53,745 nucleotides of DNA from positions 1 to 53,745 of the forward strand of contig CABWYP010000006.1 in NCBI GenBank assembly GCA_902509695.1, in the 5' to 3' direction. The notes beneath the pieces were generated by a model. It searched no databases and was not told the DNA's origin. It saw nothing but the letters and a program-made list of their open reading frames with translations. How positions within the stretch are numbered: the first letter of the stretch is position 1; each line of letters begins with the position of its first letter. This document shows positions 1-8,555 of the stretch, piece after piece. Both the position numbers and the translations under genes were made by a program. Source of the DNA: an uncultured Alphaproteobacteria bacterium. Its GTDB lineage: Bacteria; Pseudomonadota; Alphaproteobacteria; HIMB59.

Positions 1-75
1 TAATCCTTTAATTGATAAGTTATGAGCAAATTCTGGATTAATTTTTTTTAATATTTGATGAGCTAAATTATACAT
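1..75 (-). CDS. pyrD: Dihydroorotate dehydrogenase (quinone), N-terminal fragment
   Basis: Only the first 25 codons lie in the window; the gene runs off the left edge. The reading starts MYNLAHQILKKINPEFAHNL, which matches the N-terminal membrane-associated helix of class 2 dihydroorotate dehydrogenases (hydrophobic stretch, then a conserved Pro-Glu-x-Ala-His). The family oxidises dihydroorotate to orotate at the membrane with quinone as acceptor, in pyrimidine synthesis. Its start overlaps the last 8 nt of lysK. pyrC is also in this window. The call rests on a short segment, so it is good but not certain. Confidence 0.7.
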   Translation of the reverse strand, partial: MYNLAHQILKKINPEFAHNLSIKGL

Positions 76-1612
76 TTAGCTTAGAGTTAATAAGCTCTAT
101 AGTTTTTTCTTTAGTATAAATTTTAGTAAAAGAACCTAATCTTGGTCCATTTTCTTGACCAAAAACAACCTCATAAATAAGTTTAAAAAAGTCTCTAATA
201 TTATCTTTATAAGTTGAATTCTTTCCAACAGAAAATATTGCAGACTGGAATTGATCAGCGTCAGCTGATTGGTCAATTTCTGATAATTTATCTACCATTT
301 TTCTTAGTATAGATAATTCATCATTATTTGGAATTTTAAATTTGAGATTAGGTTTTATGAAATCCTCAAAATAATTAATACCGCATTTAATCATTCTATT
401 AATGTAATCAATATCAGTTTCATTAAAATCTTTTTGATAGTTCTTAATTAAACCCATGATAACTAAAGGGTCACTTGATTTACATACCGATATTATATTT
501 AAAATTAAGCTGTAATTAATTTTGGAACTATATTGCGGGTTTTTAGATTTGTGGATATGCCAAGATGGATTATCTGGATTATCGTCTTCATTCCATTTAT
601 TAAGATGAGCTAAGTATTCATCAGTGTTTTTTGGAATAACATCAAAAAATAGTTTTTTTCCAGTTGTAGGTCTTTGATACATAAACATAGAAAGGCTCTC
701 TTCAATGGAGTATTTAAGCCAATCATCAATACTAATTCCATTACCTTTTGACTTACTAATCTTTTCAGCATTTTCATCAAGGAATAATTCATAAATTAAA
801 TTTTCTGGGGGTTTTGAACCTATTATTCGACATATTTTTGAGGATAATGCATAACTATCAGTCAAGTCCTTTCCACACATTTCATAATCGACATCAAAAG
901 CAGCCCATCTCATTGCCCAATCTACTTTCCATTGTAATTTACAATTACCATCAAGTACTGATCTTGACTTAATTTTATTATCTTCATAAAAACTTATCGT
1001 GAATTCTTCAGTATTAATTTCTTCAATAGGTACTTGTAATATTTTTCCAGACTCTTCGTTTATTGGGAAGAAAGGACTATATGTTTTTCTTCTTTCCTCT
1101 CCTAAAGTTGGTAAAACTACATTTAAAATTTCGTCATAATTAAGCAGAATTTTTTTTATTGTCTCATTGAACAAACCTGATTGATATGCATGAGTTGAGC
1201 TCTGAAAAGTAAAGGGAAGGTTAAATTTATTTAAAAAGTCTACTAGTTTATTATTATTATGCTCTCCAAAACTATTAAATAATTCAAAGGGATCTGGAAC
1301 TGATGTTAATGGGTAATCTAAATATTTTGATAATTTTTCTTTATTAGGGACATTATCTGGGACTTTTCTAAATCCATCCATATCATCAGAGAAGGCGATT
1401 AGATCAGTTGACAAGTTAGTCATTTTTTCAAAGCAAAATCTAACCATATTTGTCCTCAATACTTCACCAAATGTTCCAATATGAGGTAAGCCAGAAGGCC
1501 CATATCCAGTTTCAAAAATTATTTTTTTTTTATTAGGAAATTTTTCAAGCCTTTTAACTATCTTCTTTGCTTCGTTAAATGGCCAAGATTTATAATTTTT
1601 AAAGTCAGTCAA
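68..1612 (-). CDS. lysK: Lysyl-tRNA synthetase, class I
   Basis: A 514-residue class I lysine-tRNA ligase, which charges tRNA-Lys with lysine in the cytoplasm. The class I signatures are clear: a HIGH-type motif HIGT at residues 44-47 within GPSGLPHIGTFGE, and KISKSKG at 284-290. This archaeal-type enzyme replaces the usual bacterial class II LysRS in many alphaproteobacteria, which supports the taxonomic reading. It overlaps the upstream ferredoxin gene by 4 nt and the downstream pyrD start by 8 nt, so the three are probably cotranscribed. The length is normal for the family and the start is well supported by the short lead into the Rossmann core. Confidence 0.96.
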   Translation of the reverse strand: MTDFKNYKSWPFNEAKKIVKRLEKFPNKKKIIFETGYGPSGLPHIGTFGEVLRTNMVRFCFEKMTNLSTDLIAFSDDMDGFRKVPDNVPNKEKLSKYLDYPLTSVPDPFELFNSFGEHNNNKLVDFLNKFNLPFTFQSSTHAYQSGLFNETIKKILLNYDEILNVVLPTLGEERRKTYSPFFPINEESGKILQVPIEEINTEEFTISFYEDNKIKSRSVLDGNCKLQWKVDWAMRWAAFDVDYEMCGKDLTDSYALSSKICRIIGSKPPENLIYELFLDENAEKISKSKGNGISIDDWLKYSIEESLSMFMYQRPTTGKKLFFDVIPKNTDEYLAHLNKWNEDDNPDNPSWHIHKSKNPQYSSKINYSLILNIISVCKSSDPLVIMGLIKNYQKDFNETDIDYINRMIKCGINYFEDFIKPNLKFKIPNNDELSILRKMVDKLSEIDQSADADQFQSAIFSVGKNSTYKDNIRDFFKLIYEVVFGQENGPRLGSFTKIYTKEKTIELINSKLNV

Positions 1613-1926
1613 AATTTAGGTGCCAATGTAAGTATAATACCATCTAATTCTTTAGAAAAGGGAATTTGGCAGGAAAGCCTTGAATTTTTTTTTATATCAA
1701 AAGCTTGATCAAGCATTGACTCTTCGTCATCATCGGCAGGTGATAATTTGGATAACCAACTATCATCAATGTAACAATGACATGTAGCACATGCACAACA
1801 TCCACCACATATTGCTTCAATATCAAGTCCAGCATCTCTTATAATCTCCATAAGAGAGAAGCCAGGCGTTGCCTCAAGCTGGTGTTCTTTGCCTTCGTGA
1901 TCTATTACTTTAATAGTGTGTGACAT
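1609..1926 (-). CDS. fdx: 2Fe-2S ferredoxin, ISC/adrenodoxin type
   Basis: A 105-residue soluble electron carrier. The ligand pattern C-x5-C-x2-C is at C40, C46 and C49, and the fourth ligand is C86 in SRLSCQI, the arrangement of adrenodoxin-like ferredoxins. The cluster loop carries extra cysteines (C43, C44, C51). An acidic patch near residues 65-70 (ADDDEES) could serve partner binding. Such ferredoxins donate electrons in Fe-S cluster assembly and, in alphaproteobacteria, are linked to haem A synthesis; ctaA is the divergent neighbour, which fits but does not prove that role. It is the first gene of the minus-strand run into lysK, with a 4-nt overlap. Confidence 0.93.
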   Translation of the reverse strand: MSHTIKVIDHEGKEHQLEATPGFSLMEIIRDAGLDIEAICGGCCACATCHCYIDDSWLSKLSPADDDEESMLDQAFDIKKNSRLSCQIPFSKELDGIILTLAPKF

Positions 1927-2013
1927 CTTGAATTTGACTTAAATTATAGAATTATTCTTTTCATTCAATAGGTTCATAAATAATGCGACTTAAATAACTA
2001 TATTAATAGTTTT

Positions 2014-3057
2014 ATGAGTAATTATATAATTACTTATATGCAAAATAGATTATCTAGATTTGTAAACATTTGGCTCATTTCATTAGCTATTATTGTTCTT
2101 TGTATGATTATAGTAGGAGGCCTTACTCGTTTAACAGAATCTGGGCTTTCAATGGTTGACTGGAAATTGATCATGGGAATAGTGCCTCCGTTATCTCAGG
2201 CAGATTGGATAAAATTATTTGAAGATTACAAACAGTATCCTGAGTACCAAATTAAGAATATCAATATGACTTTAGATGGTTTCAAATATATTTTTTGGTG
2301 GGAGTATGGACACAGAGTACTTGGAAGACTGATAGGAATAGTTTTTATTTTTCCCTTTATATTCTTTTCTTTAAAAAAATGCTTTTCAAAATCAGAAAAT
2401 ATTTTCTTAGTTATTTTACTTTTACTTGGTGGAATCCAAGGTTTAATAGGCTGGTGGATGGTAAAGAGTGGTTTAGATATAAACCCTTACGTAAGTCATA
2501 TCAGACTCGCTGTACATTTAATATTTGCCCAAATTATTCTTTCAATAATATCATTTCTTTTACTTAGAAGAATTATTAGCGAAAAATATCAAGTGACTAA
2601 TGATATGCATAAGATTACTTTTATATCTTTCAATTTAATAATTTTTTTTACTGTAATTTATGGTGCATTTATGGCCGGGCTAGATGCTGGTCAATCATTT
2701 AATACATGGCCAAAAATGGGAGAAACATATATTCCTGAAAATTTGTTTTTCTGGGAGGAGAGATTTCTTGGTATTTTAGATAACAGTGTATTCATACATT
2801 TTTTTCATAGAATTTTAGCATATTGTTCAATTGGTCTAATCTTATTTATGTATTTATTTCAGATGAAATATGTCCAAAATAAGACTCAAAAACTTCATCT
2901 ATTAATAATATCTTTGTTAGTCTTAGTTCAAATGGTCATTGGAATTTTTGTTGTTTTAACAAAAGTTGATGTCTCTTTAGGCTCTTTACATCAAGTTATT
3001 GGTACAATGATATTCATAATGTCCTCCAGTTACACGTTAAATATTTTTAATCGTTAA
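2014..3057 (+). CDS. ctaA: Haem A synthase (COX15/CtaA family)
   Basis: A 347-residue polytopic inner-membrane protein that oxidises the C8 methyl of haem O to make haem A for aa3-type cytochrome oxidase. Visible family marks are GGLTRLTESGLSMVDWK near residue 35, the haem-ligand region EYGHRVLGRL near 97, and further histidines in the second half (HFFHRIL, LGSLHQVIG). About eight membrane helices are evident. Met9 at 2038 is an alternative start that would remove SNYIITY. The gene opens a plus-strand run and diverges from the ferredoxin gene across 87 nt. Confidence 0.93.
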   Translation: MSNYIITYMQNRLSRFVNIWLISLAIIVLCMIIVGGLTRLTESGLSMVDWKLIMGIVPPLSQADWIKLFEDYKQYPEYQIKNINMTLDGFKYIFWWEYGHRVLGRLIGIVFIFPFIFFSLKKCFSKSENIFLVILLLLGGIQGLIGWWMVKSGLDINPYVSHIRLAVHLIFAQIILSIISFLLLRRIISEKYQVTNDMHKITFISFNLIIFFTVIYGAFMAGLDAGQSFNTWPKMGETYIPENLFFWEERFLGILDNSVFIHFFHRILAYCSIGLILFMYLFQMKYVQNKTQKLHLLIISLLVLVQMVIGIFVVLTKVDVSLGSLHQVIGTMIFIMSSSYTLNIFNR

Positions 3058-3090
3058 AATCCAAATAATTATAAATTACGTTCAAAGATC

Positions 3091-3795
3091 ATGGGTAAAA
3101 TAATAATAATCGGAGCTAATGGAGCTGTTGGTAAATCCTGTGCCTCAAATTTATCAGATAAAGAGCTTGTTTTAATATCTAGAAGCGAGTTTGATAAGGA
3201 TGCTAATATTCCGGCCAAAGCTGAAAAATTAGTACTAAATATTAATGATTATGAAAAAACAAATAATTATCTTAATTTAATAGATTATGAAATATCTGGG
3301 ATTATCTTTGCCTTAGGCTCAATATCGCTTAAACCGTTTTCTAATACTTCAGTTGATGATTTTAAAAAGCTTATGGAAGATAATTTTTATAATATTGTGA
3401 ATTTCCTTAATCTTAGTGTAAATAAAATGTCTAATGACTCATCAGTTGTATTTTTTTCAACAATTGCAGCCTTGAGAGGATTTAAAAATCATACTGCCAT
3501 ATCATCAGCTAAAAGTGCAATTTTAGGTCTTTCTAAATCATTAGCTGCAGACTATGCGCCTAAGATAAGGTTTAATACAATTTCTCCAAGTCTTTCCTAT
3601 TCAAAGATGGCTAATTTTATTACAAACAACGAAAAAGTAGCTGAGGGATTAGGAAAACTTCATCCCATGTCAAGATTGGGTAATGGTGAAGATCTTGCCA
3701 ACCTAGCTTCTTTTTTAATTTCTGATAAATCTTCGTGGATCACTGGACAAAATTTTCAAATTGACGGCGGTAGATCAACATTAATTACGAAATAA
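3091..3795 (+). CDS. SDR-family protein lacking the catalytic tyrosine
   Basis: A 234-residue Rossmann-fold protein of the short-chain dehydrogenase/reductase family. The N-terminal glycine-rich loop GANGAVGKS (8-16), Ser123 in FFSTIAA, Lys141 and the C-terminal ITGQNFQIDGG are as expected. However, the active-site Tyr of the YxxxK motif is Ile137 (AISSAK), and the alternative Y-x6-K position holds His134. It may therefore bind nucleotide without normal oxidoreductase chemistry. It lies 10 nt before the photolyase-like gene, and a second, canonical SDR follows that gene, so the three probably form one unit. Substrate unknown. Confidence 0.8.
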   Translation: MGKIIIIGANGAVGKSCASNLSDKELVLISRSEFDKDANIPAKAEKLVLNINDYEKTNNYLNLIDYEISGIIFALGSISLKPFSNTSVDDFKKLMEDNFYNIVNFLNLSVNKMSNDSSVVFFSTIAALRGFKNHTAISSAKSAILGLSKSLAADYAPKIRFNTISPSLSYSKMANFITNNEKVAEGLGKLHPMSRLGNGEDLANLASFLISDKSSWITGQNFQIDGGRSTLITK

Positions 3796-3805
3796 TATAA
3801 TCTTA

Positions 3806-5293
3806 ATGAAAGAATGCTTTGTAATTCTTGGCAATCAATTATTTGATAAAAAGAATTTAAAATCTTTTAAAAATAAATGTGAATTTTTTATTCAAGAAGA
3901 CTTAGGATTATGTACTTATTTTAAACATCATAAGCAAAAAATTTATTATTTTTTAGCTTCTATGAGAGAATATAGCGATTACCTGAAAAAAAATAACTTT
4001 AAAATAAATTATATTGACCTTGAAAAAAATATAACAAACTTTAAAGACTATTTTGATGGTCTCAAATCATTCCTAAAATCAAAAGATATTAATAAAATTA
4101 ATATCTTTGAAATAGAGGATATTGAATTCAGAAATAAATTTGAAAAATTCTGTAAATTGAATGAAATAATCCTTACCTTTCATAACTCTCCAATGTTTTT
4201 GGTAGGTAGGTCAGATTATCAAAATATCATAACCACTAAAAAACCACAGCTAGCCAGTTTTTACAGTAATGTAAGAAGAAAGTTTGAAATTTTTGTAAAG
4301 GATAATAAACCTGTAGGTGATAAATGGAGTTTTGATGAAGAAAATAGAAAAAGAGTTCCAAAGAATTATCAAAGTCCCTCCTCTCCTTTGTTTGAGTCAA
4401 AACACTTTGATAGCATCCAGAAAATAATTAATAAATACTTTAAAAATCATTTTGGTGTTTTAAATAAAAAAATCATCTTTCCTATGAGCTTTAAAGACTC
4501 AAATAAAGTCCTTGAACATTTTATAAATCAAAAACTAGAAAACTTTGGTCATTATGAGGATTTTGTAAGTACTGAAGATCCATACATAAATCATAGTTTA
4601 ATAAGTGCTCCGTTAAATATGGGGTTGCTTACCCCCAAAGATATTTTAGATAAATTAAACTCCATTTCTTATACAAAAGTTGGCATAAATAATTATGAAG
4701 GGTTCATAAGACAAATTTTTGGTTGGAGAGAATTTATGAGGTATTTGAATATTCATTACTACAAAGATTTTAATAAAACTAATTTTTTTGGAAATGATAG
4801 GAAGTTAACAAAACACTGGTATGAGGGTACGACAAACATTCCAATTCTTAATGATATGATTTCTAATCTAAAAGAGAACGGTTATGTTCATCATATACCA
4901 AGGTTAATGGTAATTAGTAATATAATGAATTTATCAGGACTGAAACCCTCAGAAGTTTATAAATGGTTTATGGAGACTTTTATTGACTCTTCAGATTGGG
5001 TTATGACCCCTAATGTTTATGGAATGGGTATGTTTAGCGATGGGGGGATCTTTGCGACCAAACCTTATTTATGTGGGTCAAATTATTTATTAAAAATGAG
5101 TGACTATAAAAAAGGAGATTGGACACAAACTATGGACGGTCTTTATTGGAATTTTATTAATAAAAATAAAAATTATTTTAAAACTAACCAGAGACTCTCT
5201 ATGATGTACTATACAGTTAATAAAATGGATAAATCCAAAATTAGTACTCACATATCAAATGCAGAAAAATTCATCAAAGAATATACAAAATAA
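3806..5293 (+). CDS. Photolyase/cryptochrome of the FeS-BCP (PhrB-like) family, without Fe-S cysteines
   Basis: A 495-residue flavoprotein of the deoxyribodipyrimidine photolyase-related family (bacterial (6-4) photolyase/CryB group). The N-terminal MKECFVILGNQLF, the FIRQIFGWREFMRY segment (300-313), HHIPRLMVISN (362-372) and the C-terminal DGGIFATKPY (412-421) are family landmarks. In PhrB, the 4Fe-4S cluster is held by four cysteines, three in a loop after the MSDY motif. Here MSDY (431-434) is followed by KKGDWTQTMDG with no Cys, and C422 is the only Cys after residue 116. It should bind FAD but not the cluster. Its last 35 nt overlap the next SDR gene. Light-driven DNA repair or light sensing is inferred. 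Confidence 0.88.
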   Translation: MKECFVILGNQLFDKKNLKSFKNKCEFFIQEDLGLCTYFKHHKQKIYYFLASMREYSDYLKKNNFKINYIDLEKNITNFKDYFDGLKSFLKSKDINKINIFEIEDIEFRNKFEKFCKLNEIILTFHNSPMFLVGRSDYQNIITTKKPQLASFYSNVRRKFEIFVKDNKPVGDKWSFDEENRKRVPKNYQSPSSPLFESKHFDSIQKIINKYFKNHFGVLNKKIIFPMSFKDSNKVLEHFINQKLENFGHYEDFVSTEDPYINHSLISAPLNMGLLTPKDILDKLNSISYTKVGINNYEGFIRQIFGWREFMRYLNIHYYKDFNKTNFFGNDRKLTKHWYEGTTNIPILNDMISNLKENGYVHHIPRLMVISNIMNLSGLKPSEVYKWFMETFIDSSDWVMTPNVYGMGMFSDGGIFATKPYLCGSNYLLKMSDYKKGDWTQTMDGLYWNFINKNKNYFKTNQRLSMMYYTVNKMDKSKISTHISNAEKFIKEYTK

Positions 5294-6029
5294 AAAAGTT
5301 TTTATAACTGGAGCTAGTAGTGGAATTGGTTTAGCACTATGTGAAAGATACCTTAAAGAGGGTTGGAAAGTCATAGGTCTTGCTAGAGATATTTCTAAAA
5401 TCCCAAATTCGACTAAAGATAATGAAAATTTTGAATTTATCAAAACTGATTTATCTAACTTTGAAACAAGTAGATCAATAATAGATGATGTATTTAAAAA
5501 AAATAAAGATATTAGTACATTTATTCTTAATGCAGGTATTTATACCCCTGATAGTTTTAATAATTTTAACTTTAGAAATGCAGAGAAAACTTTTAGTACA
5601 AATGTATTGAGCATTTATCTTATTTTGGAATTGGTAAATCTTAATTTTGATTTTAACTCAAACCTCACTCTTGCAATAATGTCTTCTACGGCTGGTTACA
5701 AAGGCCTTCCAAGGTCAGTATTGTACGGACCTTCGAAGGCAGCTTTAATTAATCTTGCTGAGTCAATAAAATCTGAAAATCATGAAAACTTGAATATAAA
5801 ATTGATTTGTCCAGGATTTGTTAAAACTCCTGCTACTAAAGTAAATGATTTTAAAATGCCCTATTTAATATCTGCGAATAGAGCAGCTAGTATAATATTT
5901 GATAAAATATACAAAAAAGGCTTTGAGATCACGTTTCCTTTTCCTTTTAATTCTATAATGAAATTTGGTAAGATATTGCCCTATAAACTTTATTTCAAAT
6001 TTACTAAAAAAAAGTTTTCTAAAAAATGA
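5259..6029 (+). CDS. SDR-family oxidoreductase, canonical
   Basis: A 256-residue NAD(P)-dependent short-chain dehydrogenase. It has the full motif set: TGASSGIG near residue 17, LNAG near 95, the catalytic Ser in SSTAGYKG and YGPSK for the Tyr-x3-Lys pair, then CPGFVKT. The basic C-terminus (FTKKKFSKK) and preceding hydrophobic segment resemble membrane-associated SDRs. The start at 5259 lies inside the photolyase-like gene (35-nt overlap) and no later start precedes the nucleotide-binding loop. It ends in a 4-nt overlap with purE. Substrate unknown; position suggests a partner of the photolyase-like protein. Confidence 0.88.
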   Translation: MQKNSSKNIQNKKVFITGASSGIGLALCERYLKEGWKVIGLARDISKIPNSTKDNENFEFIKTDLSNFETSRSIIDDVFKKNKDISTFILNAGIYTPDSFNNFNFRNAEKTFSTNVLSIYLILELVNLNFDFNSNLTLAIMSSTAGYKGLPRSVLYGPSKAALINLAESIKSENHENLNIKLICPGFVKTPATKVNDFKMPYLISANRAASIIFDKIYKKGFEITFPFPFNSIMKFGKILPYKLYFKFTKKKFSKK

Positions 6030-6514
6030 AACCATCTCAATCTAAAATTTCTCTAGTTATGGGCAGTCAAAGTGACTGGTCAACTCTAAAACATACAAGT
6101 AATATTTTAAAAAAATTGAATATAAATCATGAAAAAAAAATAATTTCTGCTCACAGGACTCCTAGAAGACTCTATGAATTTGCAGAAAAAGCCTATGAGA
6201 ACAAAATAAAAATAATCATTGCAGGAGCTGGGGGTTCAGCACATCTTCCAGGTATGATAGCAGCTATTAGCCACATACCAGTAATTGGAGTACCTATAGA
6301 GTCAAAATCACTAAAAGGGCTAGATAGCTTGCTTTCCATAGTTCAAATGCCATTTGGAATACCTGTTGGTACAGTAGCAATTGGTGAAACAGGAGCTAAA
6401 AATGCCGCTCTCTATGCAGCTTCTATCTTAAGCATCTATGATAAAGATTTAGAAAAAAGGCTAATCAAATGGAGATTATCACAAACCAAAAAAGTAAAAA
6501 AAAATCCTAAATAA
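6026..6514 (+). CDS. purE: N5-carboxyaminoimidazole ribonucleotide mutase
   Basis: A 162-residue class I PurE, which converts N5-CAIR to CAIR in purine synthesis. Diagnostic segments are MGSQSDW near residue 12, the catalytic-His motif SAHRTPRRL (near 41-49) and the AGAGGSAHLPGM loop. It works directly after PurK, whose gene starts one base before purE ends, so translation is coupled. The upstream SDR overlaps by 4 nt. The basic C-terminal tail (SQTKKVKKNPK) is slightly longer than the core fold. Confidence 0.96.
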   Translation: MKPSQSKISLVMGSQSDWSTLKHTSNILKKLNINHEKKIISAHRTPRRLYEFAEKAYENKIKIIIAGAGGSAHLPGMIAAISHIPVIGVPIESKSLKGLDSLLSIVQMPFGIPVGTVAIGETGAKNAALYAASILSIYDKDLEKRLIKWRLSQTKKVKKNPK

Positions 6515-7545
6515 TGAAACTTGGTATTCTTGGTGGCGGGCAACTAGGTATGATGCTTTGCCAATCTGCACAACAAATTCAAATCAAAACTATAATTTAC
6601 TCAGATACAACTGACTCTCCTGCTATAAATTTTTCCGATAATCATTTTATTTCAAACTATGATGATTATGCTCAAATAGATAAATTTATAAATGAATGTG
6701 ATTATATTACTTTTGAATTTGAAAATATTCCTTTTGAGACATTAAAATATATTGATAAGAAAAAAAATGTTTTCCCCAGCCCAACTGTAAATAATATTAT
6801 TCAGGATCGACTTACTGAAAAAGAATTTATTAATAGCTTGGGCATTGATACTGTTCCCTTTTTAAATATTTCTAAAGATTTAACACCATCAAAAATAGAT
6901 GAAGGATTTTTACCATCTATTTTAAAGACAAGAAGAATGGGATATGATGGAAAAGGACAAACTGTTATCTGTGATAAAAAATCATTAGAAAACTTAGATC
7001 AAGATAAATATATCTTAGAAAAAAAAATAAAAATTAAACAAGAAATTTCAGTCATTACAGTAAGGTATCAAGATAAGAGTTTATTTTCATATCTTCCAAT
7101 TGATAATACTCATAAAAACCAAATACTTTATAAGTCTATTTCACCTGCTGTAATTGATGATAATTTAAGAGACAAAGCTCTTTTATGGTCAAAAAAAATT
7201 ATAAAATCTTTAAATTATATTGGTGTTATTTGTGTTGAATTTTTTATTGACGAAAATAATAAGCTTTACGTTAACGAATTAGCGCCTCGTGTTCATAATT
7301 CGGGGCATCTTACTATTGAGTCATACAATATAAGTCAGTTTGAGTCACATATAAGAGCTGTTTGTAACTTAACAAAAGTTGAACCTCAAATTCAACATCA
7401 AGCTGAAATGACCAATATCCTAGGTAGTGATATATCAGAATATAGAACTGCTAAAGTTGAAAGGAATAATTTTTTTCATGATTATTTTAAGAACGAACCC
7501 AAAGAAGGTCGTAAAATGGGCCATTTAACAAAAATTAAAGACTAA
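6514..7545 (+). CDS. purK: N5-carboxyaminoimidazole ribonucleotide synthase
   Basis: A 343-residue ATP-grasp enzyme that makes N5-CAIR from AIR, ATP and bicarbonate. Visible are the N-terminal GGGQLGMMLCQSA, the ATP-grasp segment KTRRMGYDGKGQ, the metal/ATP-binding stretch VNELAPRVHNSGHLT and the closing GRKMGHL. It overlaps purE by one base and meets pyrC tail to tail with a 4-nt overlap, so any terminator must lie inside the opposing gene. Confidence 0.96.
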   Translation: MKLGILGGGQLGMMLCQSAQQIQIKTIIYSDTTDSPAINFSDNHFISNYDDYAQIDKFINECDYITFEFENIPFETLKYIDKKKNVFPSPTVNNIIQDRLTEKEFINSLGIDTVPFLNISKDLTPSKIDEGFLPSILKTRRMGYDGKGQTVICDKKSLENLDQDKYILEKKIKIKQEISVITVRYQDKSLFSYLPIDNTHKNQILYKSISPAVIDDNLRDKALLWSKKIIKSLNYIGVICVEFFIDENNKLYVNELAPRVHNSGHLTIESYNISQFESHIRAVCNLTKVEPQIQHQAEMTNILGSDISEYRTAKVERNNFFHDYFKNEPKEGRKMGHLTKIKD

Positions 7546-8555
7546 ATTTTTAACCAGATATTATCGAAACAATTATAATTTATGAGATAATCATTTTTAA
7601 ATTTGGAATATTTCTGAAATTTAAAGTTTTTTAAACGTTTATAACTGTGAGTTGATTTATCATAATTAAGTCCATAATGTTTGCAACCATTTTGGGTCAA
7701 GAACTTATTTATATTTGAAGATTTTTTATTTATCCAAAAGAACTCTAAGATATTAGAAATAGAATATTTTGTAGAGTAAACACCAGCACAACAAGAAGGG
7801 GCAAATTTTCTAGTTTTCAAATGCGGTGCTGAGTCAGAGCCAAAAAAAAATCTGGGATTTCCAGATAATGCTACTTTTTGTAGAGCCTCTTGGTGCACAG
7901 ATCCTTTTATTATTGGTTTACAAAATAATTCTGGTTTTAATTCATTTCCTAAAAAAGAGTAGGTATTCTCTAAAAGGTGATGTGTTGTAATAGTAGCAGA
8001 GATATTTTTATGAGAATTTATAAATGAAACTGAGTCTTTAGTAGTAATATGTTCAAGGGTTATTTTTAAAGATTTAAATCTTTTAGTTATCCAAGAAAGT
8101 TCCTTATCAAGAAATTTTTTTTCTCTTTCATAAGGATCGTCATTATTATGAACATGTTCTCCGTGAATACATAAAGGAATATTATTTTCTTCTAAGAAAG
8201 TAAGAAATTTAGACATTTTTTTTATGTCACTTACACCAGAAGTAGAGTTGGTTGTAGCATTTAGAGGATATAATTTAGCAGAGAAAAAGAGTTTATTTTT
8301 ATGCATGTATTCTAAATCTTTTAAGGAGCAGTCCTTATTTAGATATATCGTAAATAGAACCTCCGAAGATTTATTAATTTTTAAAATTTTTTTTCTATAA
8401 TTTAGAAGTAAGTTAGAATTTGTTAGAGGCTTTTTTAAATTAGGCATAACTAAAATTTTTTGAAAATGTTTATTATTTTCTTTTAATACAAAATGGGAAA
8501 GAGAGCCTTCACGAAGATGGACATGAAAGTCACAAGGCTTAAAAATTTTGAGCAT
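7542..8555 (-). CDS. pyrC: Dihydroorotase, PyrC (class II) type
   Basis: A 337-residue zinc amidohydrolase that cyclises carbamoyl-aspartate to dihydroorotate. The metal site is readable: DFHVHLRE at residues 9-16 (His11, His13), the lysine segment SAKLYPLNATTNS, CIHGEHV, LEHITT, TTHHLL, and the catalytic Asp in FFGSDSAPH. The GT9 gene upstream overlaps its start by 17 nt. The C-terminal part (NYDKSTHSYKRLKNFKF) is diverged but the length is typical. Confidence 0.95.
   Translation of the reverse strand: MLKIFKPCDFHVHLREGSLSHFVLKENNKHFQKILVMPNLKKPLTNSNLLLNYRKKILKINKSSEVLFTIYLNKDCSLKDLEYMHKNKLFFSAKLYPLNATTNSTSGVSDIKKMSKFLTFLEENNIPLCIHGEHVHNNDDPYEREKKFLDKELSWITKRFKSLKITLEHITTKDSVSFINSHKNISATITTHHLLENTYSFLGNELKPELFCKPIIKGSVHQEALQKVALSGNPRFFFGSDSAPHLKTRKFAPSCCAGVYSTKYSISNILEFFWINKKSSNINKFLTQNGCKHYGLNYDKSTHSYKRLKNFKFQKYSKFKNDYLINYNCFDNIWLKI

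Noticed and set aside
610-792. 60-codon minus-strand frame inside lysK
   Set aside because: It lies wholly within a clear synthetase gene in another frame and has no family features.
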